Source of the DNA: Yersinia aleksiciae
GTDB taxonomy: Bacteria > Pseudomonadota > Gammaproteobacteria > Enterobacterales > Enterobacteriaceae
Assembly: GCF_001047675.1 (NCBI RefSeq)
Contig: NZ_CP011975.1
Coordinates: 186,001 to 250,000, forward strand
DNA: 64,000 nt
Reading direction: 5' to 3'
In this document: positions 9,350 to 20,189 of the stretch, piece after piece
Layout of the letters: every line of letters starts with the position of its first letter
Position numbering within the stretch: the stretch's first letter is position 1
Notes under the pieces: model-generated
Databases searched by the model: none
The model's input: the letters and a program-made list of their open reading frames with translations, nothing else
What the model was told of the DNA's origin: nothing
Program-made: the position numbers and the translations under genes

Positions 9350-9502
9350 ATGAAAAAGCAGAGAGTAACGATGTTGTGGGGTTTGCTGTTTTGCGGGATG
9401 TTGGCACTGTCGATGACTCAGGCAGCGCCAGTCGCAGAAATCAAAGAGGGGCATTTCCCTTACGATTTCTGTTTCACTTGCACTCACCCCATATGGGGTT
9501 AG
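9350..9502 (+). CDS. Candidate small secreted peptide (50 residues)
   Basis: A 50-codon ORF begins with ATG 9350 after a strong ribosome binding site (GAGGAGGAGAG). The product begins MKKQRVTMLWGLLFCGMLAL and looks like a signal peptide with probable cleavage after MTQA or AAP. A short mature part of about 25 residues follows, containing a CFTC motif and ending HPIWG. I do not recognise it. It lies in the convergent gap between flgN and flhE, and its last codons overlap the flhE stop on the opposite strand. A full-strength start signal and a coherent signal sequence argue for a real gene; the short mature part could mean a decayed larger gene. Confidence 0.45.
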   Translation: MKKQRVTMLWGLLFCGMLALSMTQAAPVAEIKEGHFPYDFCFTCTHPIWG

Positions 9503-9921
9503 CGATAATTAACCATGACCTGATTGTTGATCACTTGTAGCTGCGGGTTGACCCGACCTTTGCCAGCCATGAAGTAGACAAACGTCAGTTGAGTCGCTGC
9601 CGCTTCACCGGCCAACCCCCGACTTTGGCCGCTGCCGCCCTCAAGGGGCATACAGCGAGTGGGGGTGCATAACTTCACCTGTAAGCCATCTGGTGCTGCT
9701 GACATTAATTGGTAGCGCCAGCCTACTGACACAATCCGTGCATTATCCAAAGACAGCGCCGTCGGTGATTGTAGCGGCTTGGCAGAGGTCGCCACACCGC
9801 GCAAACCCTGGGTTACGCCAATATCGTCTGCCACCCAACTCCCAGATGCCACGGCATTCAATGGCAACAAACAGACTGAAAGCAGACCAGCAAACATCAC
9901 GTGAGAGAGACGAGTCGGCAT
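9499..9921 (-). CDS. flhE: Flagellar protein FlhE
   Basis: FlhE is a periplasmic protein of the flhBAE operon, reported in other enterobacteria to affect the proton permeability of the export apparatus and swarming. The product of about 140 residues has a signal peptide (MPTRLSHVMFAGLLSVCLLPLNAVA) and a conserved small beta domain with KLCTPTRC, whose two cysteines may pair. The start is the ATG at 9921, overlapping the flhA stop by one base (TGATG); the codon before it is TTG. Confidence 0.93.
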   Translation of the reverse strand: MPTRLSHVMFAGLLSVCLLPLNAVASGSWVADDIGVTQGLRGVATSAKPLQSPTALSLDNARIVSVGWRYQLMSAAPDGLQVKLCTPTRCMPLEGGSGQSRGLAGEAAATQLTFVYFMAGKGRVNPQLQVINNQVMVNYR

Positions 9922-11999
9922 CAAGCAGCTCCTATCGTTGAGGTCATACGGATCTGGCGATTATCACCAATTTCCAGATTAGACAGCACCACCATCTGCG
10001 GCAAACTACGGCGTAGGAAGCGGGCCAATAGTGCACGCAATGCATGATTAACCAGCAGCACTGGCGGTGCACCCAGCATCTCTTGCCGTTGCAGCGCCTG
10101 TTTGGATTGCTCCAGCAGACGATCAGCCAGACCCGGTTCCAAACCACCACCACCTTGTAGCGCCTGTAACAACAAGCGCTCCAATGCAGCATCCAGCCCA
10201 ATAACCTGAATTTCACCGGTACCGGGGAACCACTGTTGTGCAATAGAGCGCCCCAGTGCGACGCGCACTACGGCGGTCAGCTCGTAAGGGTCAGTTTGAT
10301 TTGGCGCGTGCTCCGCTAATGTCTCAATAATGGTGCGCATATCGCGGATTGATACCCGCTCCAATAGCAGATTTTGCAGCACTTTGTGCAACGTGGTTAA
10401 GGTCACGATGCCGGGAATCAAGTCTTCTGTCAGCTTCGGCATCTCTTGTGTGACCCGATCCAGTAGTTGCTGGGTCTCCTGACGGCCAAACAGTTCACTG
10501 GCAAATTGGCTAATCAGGTGATTCAGGTGGGTCGCCACCACGGTACTGGCTTCAACCACGGTAAAACCTTGAATCTGAGCCTGCTCACGTAAGGCACTTT
10601 CGATCCAGACCGCCGCCAGACCAAAGGCTGGATCATGGGTGGCCTCGCCGGGTAATGTCCCGACCGCATTGCCTGGGTTGATGGCCAGCCAGCGCCCCGG
10701 ATGGGCTTCGCCACTGCCAATCTCTACCCCTTTCATTAATATCCGGTAGTTGGCCGGTGGCAGTTCCAGATTATCGCGGATATGCACCACGGGCGGCAGA
10801 TAGCCCATCTCTTGGGCAAACTTTTTGCGGATGCTGCGGATGCGCCCCAGCAACTCGCCATTTTGCTGGAAATCCACCATCGGAATCAGGCGATAGCCCA
10901 CTTCCATGCCCAGCGGATCTTCCAACTGAACATCTGACCAGGTCGCTTCAGCCGCTTGTTGTTGATCCTGAATCACCGGTGCTTCTGCGGCAGCCGGTTT
11001 TTGTGTCTGCTTACCGCGTAAACGCCAGGCCAATGCCAGCAAGGCGACGGTGAACAGCAGGAACACAAAGTTTGGCATCCCCGGCACCATGCCGAGCAAA
11101 CCCAGTACGCTAGCACTTAATACCATCACCCGTGGGTTGTTGAACAACTGGGTGACCATCTGCTGGCCGACGTCCTGATCGGTACTCACGCGGGTCACGA
11201 TGACCCCCGCCGCAGTGGAGATCACCAAAGCGGGAATTTGCGCGACCAGACCGTCACCGATGGTCAGCAAGGTATAAGTTTCTGCCGCGTGGCCTACCGC
11301 CATACCGTGCTGAAGTACCCCAACCAGTAAACCGCCGACCACGTTAATGACCATGATCATTAACCCGGCAACCGCATCACCGCGCACGAATTTACTGGCC
11401 CCGTCCATGGAACCGTAGAAATCAGCCTCTTGCGTCACATCTGAGCGGCGTTTTTTTGCCTCATCTTCGCCAATCAGCCCCGCATTTAAGTCGGCGTCGA
11501 TCGCCATCTGCTTACCGGGCATCCCATCCAGAACAAAGCGCGCGCCAACCTCAGCAATACGCCCCGCCCCTTTGGTGATCACCATAAAGTTGATGATAAC
11601 TAAGATGATAAATACCACGATACCGATGGCGAAGTTACCGCCCACCAGGAAGTGACCAAATGCTTCAACCACTCGGCCCGCCGCTGCGGCCCCGGTGTGA
11701 CCATCCATCAAAATGATACGGGTGGAGGCGACGTTCAGGGATAAGCGCAGCAAGGTTGAGAACAGCAAAATAGTGGGGAATGCCGCAAAATCCAGTGTGC
11801 GCTGAGTAAACATCGCCACCAGCAACACCATAATGGAGAGCGCGATATTGAAGGTAAACAGCAAATCAAGGATGAAGGGTGGCAGTGGCAAGACCATCAT
11901 CGACAAGATCATCAGAATCAGGATTGGCCCAGCAAGGATCTGCCACTGCGTATCTTTAAAGTTGCCCGGTAAACGAAGCAGGGCGGCCAAATTTGCCAT
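9921..11999 (-). CDS. flhA: Flagellar type III export gate protein FlhA
   Basis: FlhA is the nonameric export-gate channel of the flagellar type III secretion system, which docks substrate-chaperone complexes at its cytoplasmic ring. The 692-residue product has about eight N-terminal membrane segments. The conserved cytoplasmic loop contains GAGRIAEVGARFVLDGMPGK and MDGASKFVRGDAVAG. The large C-terminal domain includes GYRLIPMVDFQQNGELLGRI. Length matches Salmonella FlhA (692). The start codon overlaps the flhB stop by one base (TAATG). Confidence 0.98.
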   Translation of the reverse strand: MANLAALLRLPGNFKDTQWQILAGPILILMILSMMVLPLPPFILDLLFTFNIALSIMVLLVAMFTQRTLDFAAFPTILLFSTLLRLSLNVASTRIILMDGHTGAAAAGRVVEAFGHFLVGGNFAIGIVVFIILVIINFMVITKGAGRIAEVGARFVLDGMPGKQMAIDADLNAGLIGEDEAKKRRSDVTQEADFYGSMDGASKFVRGDAVAGLMIMVINVVGGLLVGVLQHGMAVGHAAETYTLLTIGDGLVAQIPALVISTAAGVIVTRVSTDQDVGQQMVTQLFNNPRVMVLSASVLGLLGMVPGMPNFVFLLFTVALLALAWRLRGKQTQKPAAAEAPVIQDQQQAAEATWSDVQLEDPLGMEVGYRLIPMVDFQQNGELLGRIRSIRKKFAQEMGYLPPVVHIRDNLELPPANYRILMKGVEIGSGEAHPGRWLAINPGNAVGTLPGEATHDPAFGLAAVWIESALREQAQIQGFTVVEASTVVATHLNHLISQFASELFGRQETQQLLDRVTQEMPKLTEDLIPGIVTLTTLHKVLQNLLLERVSIRDMRTIIETLAEHAPNQTDPYELTAVVRVALGRSIAQQWFPGTGEIQVIGLDAALERLLLQALQGGGGLEPGLADRLLEQSKQALQRQEMLGAPPVLLVNHALRALLARFLRRSLPQMVVLSNLEIGDNRQIRMTSTIGAA

Positions 12000-13153
12000 T
12001 AGTCAGTCTCACTCTCTGTTGCAAAATCCAGTGCTTCCGGCACTGGCAGATGTTCAGGTTTTTTCGGAATTAACCCACCTTCCCGCTTCCAACGTTTCAG
12101 TTGATAGACCCAGGCAAGCACTTCCGCCACCGCAGCATAAAGGGTGGCGGGAATGTGCTGTCCAACCTCACTGTGCCGGAACAGTGCCCGCGCCAGCGGC
12201 GGCGCTTCTAATAAAGGAATACGATGCTCCGCGCCCAGTTCACGAATTCGCAGTGCAACCGCCCCCGCGCCTTTCGCTAACACTTTGGGCGCACTCATTT
12301 TTGCCTCGTTGTACTGCAAAGCGACCGCATAGTGCGTCGGGTTAGTGACGATGACATCAGCTTTAGGGATATCTGCCATCATGCGGCGGCGGGCCATCGC
12401 GCGTTGCTGCTGACGGATACGCCCTTTCACATGGGGGTCACCCTCTTGATCTTTAAATTCGTCCCGAATCTCCTGCTTGGTCATACGCAATTTTTTGATA
12501 TGGCTGGTTATCTGGAAAAATACGTCGAAGCCGACCATCGGTGTCAGACCTAAGACCACCACCAGTCCGCAGATAATAATTAAGTGGAGCGCATCACCTA
12601 ACGCTGCCACCGGCGGGGCCGCAATCAAGCGCATGATGTCTGGCCAGTTATGCCACAAAAATATGCCGGTCACCCAGCCGACCAGCGTCGCCTTCAAAAT
12701 CGCTTTCAGTAGTTCAGCCAACGCCTGAGAAGAGAACATGCGTTTTAAACCTGAAATCAGGCTCATGCGTTGCAGATCAAATTTGATCGATTCACCGCTA
12801 AACAGCACGCCCCCCAACAGCATCGGAACGGCCAGTGCCACTATCACCAATCCGGCAAAAATCGGCACCAGGGCTATCAGTGTTTGACGCAGCAACATGC
12901 CCAGTTGTCGCAGCATTTGCTTATCGTTAGTGACGACGCCGTGATCGAAATGCAGCCCTTGCGCAATCATGGCGGCCAGTTGTCGCGCCATCGACTCTCC
13001 GGCAAACCACAAGATCGCCAAACCGGCCCCGAGCATCAGCATCGAGGTCAGTTCGCGCGAGCGCGGGATCTGGCCTTTCTCGCGAGCCTTCTCCAGCTTG
13101 TGGGCTGTGGGTTCCTCGCTTTTTTCCAGATCGCTATCTTCAGACACAGCCAA
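11999..13153 (-). CDS. flhB: Flagellar type III export switch protein FlhB
   Basis: FlhB is the export-gate component that switches specificity from rod/hook to filament substrates after self-cleavage. The 384-residue product has four membrane segments between about residues 35 and 215. The autocleavage motif NPTH begins at Asn271. The N-terminal region contains EEPTAHKLEKAREKGQIPRSRE, also characteristic. It is the first gene of flhBAE, separated from cheZ by 241 bases that contain the che terminator. Confidence 0.98.
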   Translation of the reverse strand: MAVSEDSDLEKSEEPTAHKLEKAREKGQIPRSRELTSMLMLGAGLAILWFAGESMARQLAAMIAQGLHFDHGVVTNDKQMLRQLGMLLRQTLIALVPIFAGLVIVALAVPMLLGGVLFSGESIKFDLQRMSLISGLKRMFSSQALAELLKAILKATLVGWVTGIFLWHNWPDIMRLIAAPPVAALGDALHLIIICGLVVVLGLTPMVGFDVFFQITSHIKKLRMTKQEIRDEFKDQEGDPHVKGRIRQQQRAMARRRMMADIPKADVIVTNPTHYAVALQYNEAKMSAPKVLAKGAGAVALRIRELGAEHRIPLLEAPPLARALFRHSEVGQHIPATLYAAVAEVLAWVYQLKRWKREGGLIPKKPEHLPVPEALDFATESETD

Positions 13154-13341
13154 TATTCCTATTCAGCGTGAGCGTTCCGTATCAGAGAGATGGATAAGAG
13201 ATAAAAATTGCTGCTTAGCATGACAAACATTCAGTCAGTCTATGGATGGAACAACGCGGTAATTAGTGGGTTATTTATTGGATGAGGGTTATCTGTCAGC
13301 CTGGGTCAGCCAACTTGAGGGTTGACTGCAGATCGGAACGA

Positions 13342-13371
13342 CTACAGATGAGAACCCCCTCTCATCTGTAG
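13342..13371 (-). terminator. Terminator after cheZ
   Basis: CTACAGATGAG and CTCATCTGTAG form a perfect 11-base stem around an 8-base loop, 23 bases beyond the cheZ stop. The downstream sequence in the cheZ direction is not strongly T-rich. It separates cheRBYZ from flhBAE, implying that flhB has its own promoter in 13154-13340, where no clear motif was recognised. Confidence 0.6.
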
Positions 13372-13394
13372 TTATATTAGGGTTATCTGGTCGC

Positions 13395-14039
13395 TTAGAA
13401 GCCCAGACTATCCAGCAGGTCATCAACCTGATCTTGATTGGCAATCACCCCTGCACCGGTTTTATCCATTTGCGGCCCATTAAGTAGACTGTCGGTCGGC
13501 TTTTGCGGTTTGGACGGCATATCTGGGATGTTCTCCATCAAGACCATCAACAGTTGCTTCTCAATCTCTTGCACCACATCCATCATGCGCTTGATAACCT
13601 GACCGGTCAGGTCTTGGAAATCCTGCGCCATCATGATCTCCAACAACTGGGCGTTGGTAAATGAGGTGTGCTGTGGGACCACATCCAGATAATCACGGGT
13701 ATCCGTGACCAGCGAACGCGCATCAGAAAGCTCGATTGGATTAGCAAACCACTCATCCCAGCGAACTTTGAGCGCTTTCGCCGATGACTCCAGCTCATTC
13801 TGGCGTGGCTGGGCCGCTTCGACGCAATTTAATGCTCGCTCTGCGGCCTGCGCTGTCATATGGACCACGTAGTCCAGACGATCACGGGCATCCGGAATGG
13901 CTTCTGCGGCCTGAGCAATCGCCTGATCCAAACCTAACTCGCGCAGGCTGTCGCGTAACATCCGCGTCAGGCTACCAATACGGCTAATAATATCACTGGC
14001 TGATGCCGCATCTGATGCGGGCATTTGATGGTTACTCAT
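13395..14039 (-). CDS. cheZ: CheY-phosphate phosphatase CheZ
   Basis: CheZ dephosphorylates CheY-P and so terminates the tumble signal. The 214-residue product (same length as E. coli CheZ) is largely helical. Its conserved [22 protein letters not shown] segment contains the catalytic Gln and Asp-rich region. The C-terminal [11 protein letters not shown] helix is the CheY-binding peptide. It lies 9 bases after cheY. Confidence 0.97.
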   Translation of the reverse strand: MSNHQMPASDAASASDIISRIGSLTRMLRDSLRELGLDQAIAQAAEAIPDARDRLDYVVHMTAQAAERALNCVEAAQPRQNELESSAKALKVRWDEWFANPIELSDARSLVTDTRDYLDVVPQHTSFTNAQLLEIMMAQDFQDLTGQVIKRMMDVVQEIEKQLLMVLMENIPDMPSKPQKPTDSLLNGPQMDKTGAGVIANQDQVDDLLDSLGF

Positions 14040-14048
14040 TCCGCCTCC

Positions 14049-14474
<426 letters not shown>

Positions 14475-14504
14475 TTAACGACCAAAACCGACTTACACCT
14501 GATC

Positions 14505-14623
14505 TATCCCCAAAGACATTGGTATTGCAGCAAGCAAACACATCCCGATGAGCTTACATAAGTAAGTGATTCGGGCGCGCGCGGTTAACACCGCTGCAAT
14601 GTCAAGAACGAAGGGGGTTATAT
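14505..14623. repeat. ERIC-type intergenic repeat between cheB and cheY
   Basis: The core GAGCTTACATAAGTAAGTGA, flanked by TCCCGAT and TTCGGGC, matches the central palindrome of enterobacterial repetitive intergenic consensus elements. The outer ends, TATCCCC at 14505 and GGGGGTTATA at about 14614-14623, match ERIC termini. The copy is about 119 bases, near the usual 127. Its right end overlaps the cheB stop codon (14618-14620), so cheB ends inside the repeat. If transcribed it would form a long hairpin between cheB and cheY. Confidence 0.85.
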
Positions 14624-15667
14624 ACGTAGGGCTTGGCCACTACTGATTTGTGCCAACATCCGCTGGCTTATCTGATTCAGATCCAGCACTTCATTCACGC
14701 CGCCCATGCCAATAGCCTCACGCGGCATCCCGAAGACCACACAGCTGGCTTCGTTTTGTGCAATGGTATAAGCCCCTGCCCGATGCATTTCCAGTAAACC
14801 GGCTGCACCGTCATTGCCCATACCGGTCAGAATCACCCCCACTGCGTTGCGCCCTGCATACTGCGCCACCGAGCGAAATAACACGTCGACCGAGGGCCGA
14901 TGGCGATTCACCGCCGGGCCGTCATGGATGCGCACCTGATAGTTTGCCCCACTACGCGCCAGTTCCATGTGTCGATCACCGGGTGCAATATAGGCGTGTC
15001 CGGGCAATACACGTTCACCGTCTTCTGCTTCCTTCACCGTAATCTGGCACAATTTATTGAGCCGCTCAGCAAATGAACGGGTAAAACCCGGTGGCATATG
15101 TTGAGTAATCAATAGCGCCGGACTGGTTGGCGGCAAGGGTTGCAATAGGGTACGGATAGCTTCAGTCCCCCCCGTCGATGCCCCAATTGCGATTAACTTT
15201 TCACTACTGAGCAACGGGGTGTGGGTCAGCATCACCGGAGCATGTTCTGGGCCGCGTTGCGGCAGGCGGGCTTTCGCGGCAGTACGGATCTTCTCCGCAA
15301 TTAACTCGCTGTAAGCCAGCATCCCCTCGCGGATACCCAACTGCGGTTTGGTGACGAAATCGATCGCCCCTAACTCCAGCGCCCGCATGGTGATCTCGGA
15401 GTTCTTACCGGTTAATGATGAAACCATCACCACCGGCATTGGCCGCAACCGCATCAGTTTCTCAAGGAAATCCAAGCCATCCATGCGCGGCATTTCAACG
15501 TCGAGCGTCAATACCTGCGGATTGAATTTTTTGATCAAATCGCGGGCGACCAAAGGATCAGGTGCCGCTGCAACCATTTCCATATCTGGGTGACTGTTGA
15601 TAATCTCTGTCATTAGCTGACGCATCAATGCAGAATCATCAACGCACAATACTCTGATTTTACTCAT
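14618..15667 (-). CDS. cheB: Chemoreceptor glutamate methylesterase/deamidase CheB
   Basis: CheB removes methyl groups from, and deamidates, chemoreceptors in adaptation. The 349-residue product has a receiver domain with Asp10, Asp11 and phosphorylated Asp56 ([11 protein letters not shown]). The C-terminal esterase domain carries the catalytic triad Ser164 (GASTGGT), His190 (TQHMP) and Asp286 (GMGNDGAAG). The ATG at 15667 was chosen; a GTG one codon upstream is in frame. It overlaps cheR by one base (TGATG). The stop codon lies within an ERIC element. Confidence 0.97.
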   Translation of the reverse strand: MSKIRVLCVDDSALMRQLMTEIINSHPDMEMVAAAPDPLVARDLIKKFNPQVLTLDVEMPRMDGLDFLEKLMRLRPMPVVMVSSLTGKNSEITMRALELGAIDFVTKPQLGIREGMLAYSELIAEKIRTAAKARLPQRGPEHAPVMLTHTPLLSSEKLIAIGASTGGTEAIRTLLQPLPPTSPALLITQHMPPGFTRSFAERLNKLCQITVKEAEDGERVLPGHAYIAPGDRHMELARSGANYQVRIHDGPAVNRHRPSVDVLFRSVAQYAGRNAVGVILTGMGNDGAAGLLEMHRAGAYTIAQNEASCVVFGMPREAIGMGGVNEVLDLNQISQRMLAQISSGQALRI

Positions 15668-16569
15668 CACCTCTCCTTGGTCAGTCCATAAACGGTCTGC
15701 CCGCGCAAATAGAATTCCCGACTAATTTGACTGAAATTCTCCGAGTGACCCGCAAACATCAGGCCGCCGGGTTTTAGCAAAGGGACAAAGCGACGCAGAA
15801 TGCGCTCCTGCGTCTCTTTATCAAAATAAATCATCACGTTACGGCAAAAAATAGCATCGAATTGTCCCGGTAATGCCCACTCTGGTGCCAATAGATTAAG
15901 TTGCTGGAACTGAATCATATTGGCCAGCTCTGGCCGCACCCGCACCATGCCCTGATGAGGGCCTGTGCCACGCAAGAAATAGCGCTGCATCTGTTGCGCC
16001 GACAATGAACGCAGTTCATCCTGCCGATAGACACCGCTGGTCGCTTTCTCCAGCACTTGCGTATCGATATCACTGGCCAAGACCTGACAAGATCCGGCCC
16101 GATTTCCCAACGCATCACTTAATGTCATGGCGATGGAGTAAGGCTCTTCACCGGTCGAGGCTGCCGTGCTCCATACCGAATAGTTTCCCGCACGCTGGCG
16201 AGCATGTTCAGCCAGAATCGGGAAATGGTGCGCCTCACGGAAAAATGCCGTCAGGTTGGTGGTCAAGGCATTCACAAATGCCTGCCACTCTGCACTATTC
16301 GGGTCGCTCTCCAACAAAGCCAGGTATTGACCGAAATCGTTGATATCCAGCAATCTTAACCGCCTGACCAAGCGGTTATAGACCATTTCCCGTTTGTGAT
16401 CGGCCAGGACAATCCCGGCTCGCTGGTAAATAAGTTGGCAAATGCGCCGGAAGTGGACATCCGACAGCGGGAGCCGTTGAATCATCTGGGTCAGGATCGA
16501 CCCAGACTCTTGGGGTGATGGCTGAGCAGCTTGATTTAAAGACGATTGTTTCATCGATGATGATTTCAT
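15667..16569 (-). CDS. cheR: Chemoreceptor glutamate methyltransferase CheR
   Basis: CheR methylates receptor glutamates using S-adenosylmethionine. The 300-residue product shows the N-terminal helical domain ([35 protein letters not shown]), then the AdoMet fold with [11 protein letters not shown] and [13 protein letters not shown]. The ATG at 16569 has a strong GGGGGAGG ribosome binding site 4 bases upstream, and that site occupies the codons after an in-frame GTG at 16584. It follows the second chemoreceptor gene by 28 bases. Confidence 0.97.
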   Translation of the reverse strand: MKSSSMKQSSLNQAAQPSPQESGSILTQMIQRLPLSDVHFRRICQLIYQRAGIVLADHKREMVYNRLVRRLRLLDINDFGQYLALLESDPNSAEWQAFVNALTTNLTAFFREAHHFPILAEHARQRAGNYSVWSTAASTGEEPYSIAMTLSDALGNRAGSCQVLASDIDTQVLEKATSGVYRQDELRSLSAQQMQRYFLRGTGPHQGMVRVRPELANMIQFQQLNLLAPEWALPGQFDAIFCRNVMIYFDKETQERILRRFVPLLKPGGLMFAGHSENFSQISREFYLRGQTVYGLTKER

Positions 16570-16597
16570 CCAGCCTCCCCCCACAACACAGTCTTGG

Positions 16598-18241
16598 TTA
16601 CGTCATTTGACAATCTGGGATTTCCTTTGCGACCGTTGCTTTTACAACAGATTGCTTACTACTGCCTTGCCCCTCCCCGCTGTCGCTATCCTGCTCCAAA
16701 CGAAAAACAGACACTGCATTGGAGAGCATACTTGCCTGCTCTTCCAGTGCGTTAGCCGCAGCCGCAGCCTCTTCCACTAATGCGGCGTTTTGCTGAGTGA
16801 CCTGATCCATCTGTGTTACCGCGAGTGAAACCTGCTCAATACCTCGGCTTTGTTCATCCGAGGCGGAAGCGATTTCACCCATAATGTCGGTAACCCGAGT
16901 CACTGAGCGAACGATCTCTTCCATGGTAGTACCCGCATTTTCAACCAGTGTGGACCCCTGGCTAACACGGCTGACCGATTCATCGATCAACACTTTAATT
17001 TCTTTTGCTGCCTGCGCACTGCGCTGGGCCAAATTACGCACTTCACCTGCCACGACCGCAAAACCACGCCCCTGTTCACCGGCGCGGGCGGCTTCAACGG
17101 CGGCATTCAATGCCAGAATATTAGTTTGGAAGGCAATACCATCAATCACGCTGGTAATGGCACCAATCTTCTTCGAGCTGGTCGCGATATCATGCATGGT
17201 GGTGACGACACTGCGGGTCAACTCGCCCCCTTTCGCGGCGGTTCCCGATGCATCTCGCGCCAACTGTGTTGCCTGACGCGCGTTATCCGCATTCTGTTTC
17301 ACGGTGGCGGTCAGTTGCTCCATACTGGCGGCGGTTTGCTCCAGTGATGCGGCCTGCTGCTCTGTTCTCGCGGACAGATCATTGTTACCCGCCGAGATCT
17401 CCTGAATCCCCGTCAACATAGATTCGGTCCCATCACGGACGTGGCTAACAGTGGTGATTAGCGAGTGCTGCATGGTGCGCAAACTGGCGAATAGTTGGCT
17501 GATTTCATTGCGGCCAGCGACATCGATCTGGGCCGATAAATCCCCCTCAGCAATGCGATCGAAATGGGCGCGCATAATCTTCAGTGGGTTGACGAACATG
17601 GTGCGTAACCAGACCAGCGAAGAGATCGCCATCAGAATCACCATCAAAATCGCGCCACCAAATATCCAGATGGAGAGATGGTAAGCCTGCTGATTCTCGG
17701 TACCCGCCTCGGCAATCACCTCATTGGCGTATTGCAAATACTGCAAAAAATCTGCTTCGAACAGATCCTGTGTTTTCTGGGTGGGCTGGTCCATAAAGCC
17801 TTGTAGGTTACCGGCTTCCAGAAAATCGATTAATTGCCGTAACGAGACCCGTAAATTCTGATAACTGTTTTTGGTGGCATCCATCAGCTCACCACCGGTG
17901 TCACTCTCATCCAAGCGCGGCACCGCCAAGAACTGATTAAAATAGAGATCTGCTTTCTGCAATGAGCTGCGGGCATTGCCCATTAATGCGTTAACTTGCT
18001 CCTGAGGGACTTTGAGAGCCGAGCGAGTCCCCGCTCGGTTTAAGGTATTACGCGCCTGAAGCAAGGATACCCAACTGAGGCTTAATGCATCCCGTTGCTG
18101 ACTACTGAGATCCACACGATTTAAGTTTTGGTAGTCTGAGCGAAACGCCGTAAATGACAGACCACTTGAAATTAACTGTATCGAGCAGATCAAGATGAGT
18201 AACAGGAAAAAGCTGGTAGAAATCCGGATTCGGCCAAACAT
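16598..18241 (-). CDS. Methyl-accepting chemotaxis protein lacking the NWETF tail
   Basis: This 547-residue receptor has an N-terminal membrane segment, a periplasmic four-helix ligand domain (about residues 35-190), a second membrane helix and a HAMP domain ([19 protein letters not shown]). The conserved signalling hairpin tip includes [19 protein letters not shown], flanked by methylation helices. The C-terminus reads IPDCQMT, so the NWETF-type CheR/CheB docking peptide is absent. In E. coli the second receptor of this locus (Tap) also lacks it. The ligand is unknown. It lies 63 bases after the first receptor and is probably cotranscribed with it. Confidence 0.95.
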   Translation of the reverse strand: MFGRIRISTSFFLLLILICSIQLISSGLSFTAFRSDYQNLNRVDLSSQQRDALSLSWVSLLQARNTLNRAGTRSALKVPQEQVNALMGNARSSLQKADLYFNQFLAVPRLDESDTGGELMDATKNSYQNLRVSLRQLIDFLEAGNLQGFMDQPTQKTQDLFEADFLQYLQYANEVIAEAGTENQQAYHLSIWIFGGAILMVILMAISSLVWLRTMFVNPLKIMRAHFDRIAEGDLSAQIDVAGRNEISQLFASLRTMQHSLITTVSHVRDGTESMLTGIQEISAGNNDLSARTEQQAASLEQTAASMEQLTATVKQNADNARQATQLARDASGTAAKGGELTRSVVTTMHDIATSSKKIGAITSVIDGIAFQTNILALNAAVEAARAGEQGRGFAVVAGEVRNLAQRSAQAAKEIKVLIDESVSRVSQGSTLVENAGTTMEEIVRSVTRVTDIMGEIASASDEQSRGIEQVSLAVTQMDQVTQQNAALVEEAAAAANALEEQASMLSNAVSVFRLEQDSDSGEGQGSSKQSVVKATVAKEIPDCQMT

Positions 18242-18304
18242 CGTAACCTCTTCTCAGCCGGCTCATTGGCCGGCTTTATCTATTTTTTGTGTAGGGGAGG
18301 ACGT

Positions 18305-19978
18305 CTAGAAAGTTTCCCAGTTATCTTGCAGGTCACTTCCCAGTGTCTTTTTAGCAGTACCGCTCAGATCCTGTGTCGGCTGCTTGGTTTTTCTCACATT
18401 TTTTGTGCTACTACCGTTATCCATACGCAAAACGAATACGGACATGGATTGGGTCAACATACTGGCTTGCTCTTCCAGTGCTGCGGCGGCAGAAGCAGAC
18501 TCTTCCACCAACGAGGCGTTTTGCTGGGTCACGCGGTCCATCTCGGTGACGGCCTGACCAACCTGGTCGATACCGCGGCTTTGTTCATCAGAGGCGGAAG
18601 CGATTTCACCCATGATGTCCGTGACGCGCGTGACGGCATTAACGATATCGCCCATGGTTTCACCGGCACTTTCAACCAGTACTGACCCCATATCGACACG
18701 GTTAACCGAATCTTCGATCAAGCCCTTAATTTCTTTTGCTGCTTGTGCGCTGCGTTGCGCCAGATTGCGCACTTCACCAGCGACCACGGCAAAGCCGCGG
18801 CCTTGCTCACCGGCACGGGCCGCTTCTACGGCGGCGTTCAGTGCCAGAATATTGGTCTGGAAGGCAATGCCGTCGATGACGCTGGTAATATCGGCGATTT
18901 TCTGTGAACTACCGGCGATTTCGTGCATGGTCTGCACCACATTTGCCACAACTTTCCCGCCTTTTTGCGCGGTTTCTGATGCACTCAGTGCCAGTTGGCT
19001 TGCCTGACGGGCATTTTCAGCATTCTGTTTCACCGTGGCGGTTAACTGTTCCATGCTGGCCGCAGTCTCTTCCAGCGAGGCCGCCTGCTGTTCGGTACGC
19101 GCGGACAGATCGTTGTTACCGGCGGCAATTTCAGATGCCCCGCTGTAAATGGCATCAGCGCCTAGACGCACGTCGTTAACGGTAGTCGCCAATTCAGACT
19201 GCATGTGTTTCAGGCTGGCAGCCAAGGTGCCCATTTCATTGCGGCTATGCACTTCGATGGTTTGGGTCAAATCACCATTGGCGATATGTTTGATGTGCTC
19301 TATCAGGTGTTTCAGCGGATTAATCAAGATGTGCTGCATACCCAGCCATACCACGATAATCACCGCTAACACCGCGATCAATACGGTGATAATGACCCCC
19401 ATCGCAAAGCTGAAGGACTGGTTGCTATCTTCCACGGCGGAAGCATACAGGCGGTCGTTTTGTGTCAGGTAGGTGTTGTAATCCTGCTCAAAAGCATTCT
19501 GGAAACTGGAGGTTGGCTGATCAAAGAATTCGTTGATCTTGCCCGCTTCCATCAATTGGATAAGCTCAGTCAGTGCGCCAAAGTATTGGTCATAGGTCTG
19601 TTTTAATTTTTTAGCTGATTCTGCATCTTGCTGACTATCCAGCGGAATTTGTTCATATTGTTTAAAACGGTCTGCCGCCACACCCAGTGTGCCTTTGGCT
19701 GAAGCCAAAAGATCATTGACCGTAGGGCCGCTGCCGGTGTGATTGACATCCATCATGTAGCGGATGCCTGCGCGGTTCAGTGTATTACGTGTTTGCAGCA
19801 GATTGACCCAGCTTTCATTCAACACCGATTGTTGCTGACGGATAACTTGCAAAACAGCGAAGTTTTCTTTGTCATTTTTTAGGGAGTTGAAGAAAAGCCC
19901 GCTGGAAACCAGCTGTAAGGCACCAAATAGCACTAACACCAGCAGCAGGCTGGTGACCACTTTCATACGCTTAAACAT
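18305..19978 (-). CDS. Methyl-accepting chemotaxis protein, Tar/Tsr-like with NWETF tail
   Basis: A 557-residue transmembrane receptor. The periplasmic domain contains [11 protein letters not shown], matching the Arg-rich amino-acid-binding segment of Tar and Tsr (Arg64 and Arg69 region). A second membrane helix and a HAMP domain ([20 protein letters not shown]) follow, then the conserved signalling domain. It ends DNWETF, the CheR/CheB docking pentapeptide. Position upstream of cheRBYZ matches tar of E. coli. A near-perfect sigma-28 promoter lies about 80 bases upstream. The amino-acid ligand cannot be fixed from sequence alone. Confidence 0.95.
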   Translation of the reverse strand: MFKRMKVVTSLLLVLVLFGALQLVSSGLFFNSLKNDKENFAVLQVIRQQQSVLNESWVNLLQTRNTLNRAGIRYMMDVNHTGSGPTVNDLLASAKGTLGVAADRFKQYEQIPLDSQQDAESAKKLKQTYDQYFGALTELIQLMEAGKINEFFDQPTSSFQNAFEQDYNTYLTQNDRLYASAVEDSNQSFSFAMGVIITVLIAVLAVIIVVWLGMQHILINPLKHLIEHIKHIANGDLTQTIEVHSRNEMGTLAASLKHMQSELATTVNDVRLGADAIYSGASEIAAGNNDLSARTEQQAASLEETAASMEQLTATVKQNAENARQASQLALSASETAQKGGKVVANVVQTMHEIAGSSQKIADITSVIDGIAFQTNILALNAAVEAARAGEQGRGFAVVAGEVRNLAQRSAQAAKEIKGLIEDSVNRVDMGSVLVESAGETMGDIVNAVTRVTDIMGEIASASDEQSRGIDQVGQAVTEMDRVTQQNASLVEESASAAAALEEQASMLTQSMSVFVLRMDNGSSTKNVRKTKQPTQDLSGTAKKTLGSDLQDNWETF

Positions 19979-20059
19979 GTTGTCCCTTCATAAGTACGTC
20001 AAAACATAGGTATGTCAAAATACGGGTACGCCAAATCACAAGACGCCTAATTAAGTGTG

Positions 20060-20086
20060 TTATCGGCATTAAGGGGGGGAACTTTA
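20060..20086 (-). promoter_or_regulatory. Sigma-28 promoter of the receptor-cheRBYZ operon
   Basis: Read on the minus strand, TAAA (20083-20086) and GCCGATAA (20060-20067) are 15 bases apart, a perfect FliA match. The spacer contains a run of seven C residues (20073-20079 as G on the plus strand), a possible slippage site that would change the spacing. Confidence 0.9.
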
Positions 20087-20189
20087 CTGGAGAGGGGGAT
20101 TATTTTTTTCACAGTTAAGGGGGCTGGTTAGCACTTGGGTTGGTTTTCGTTTAGGACTGGATCTGGTTTCGGTTGATTGCGCTCAACAT

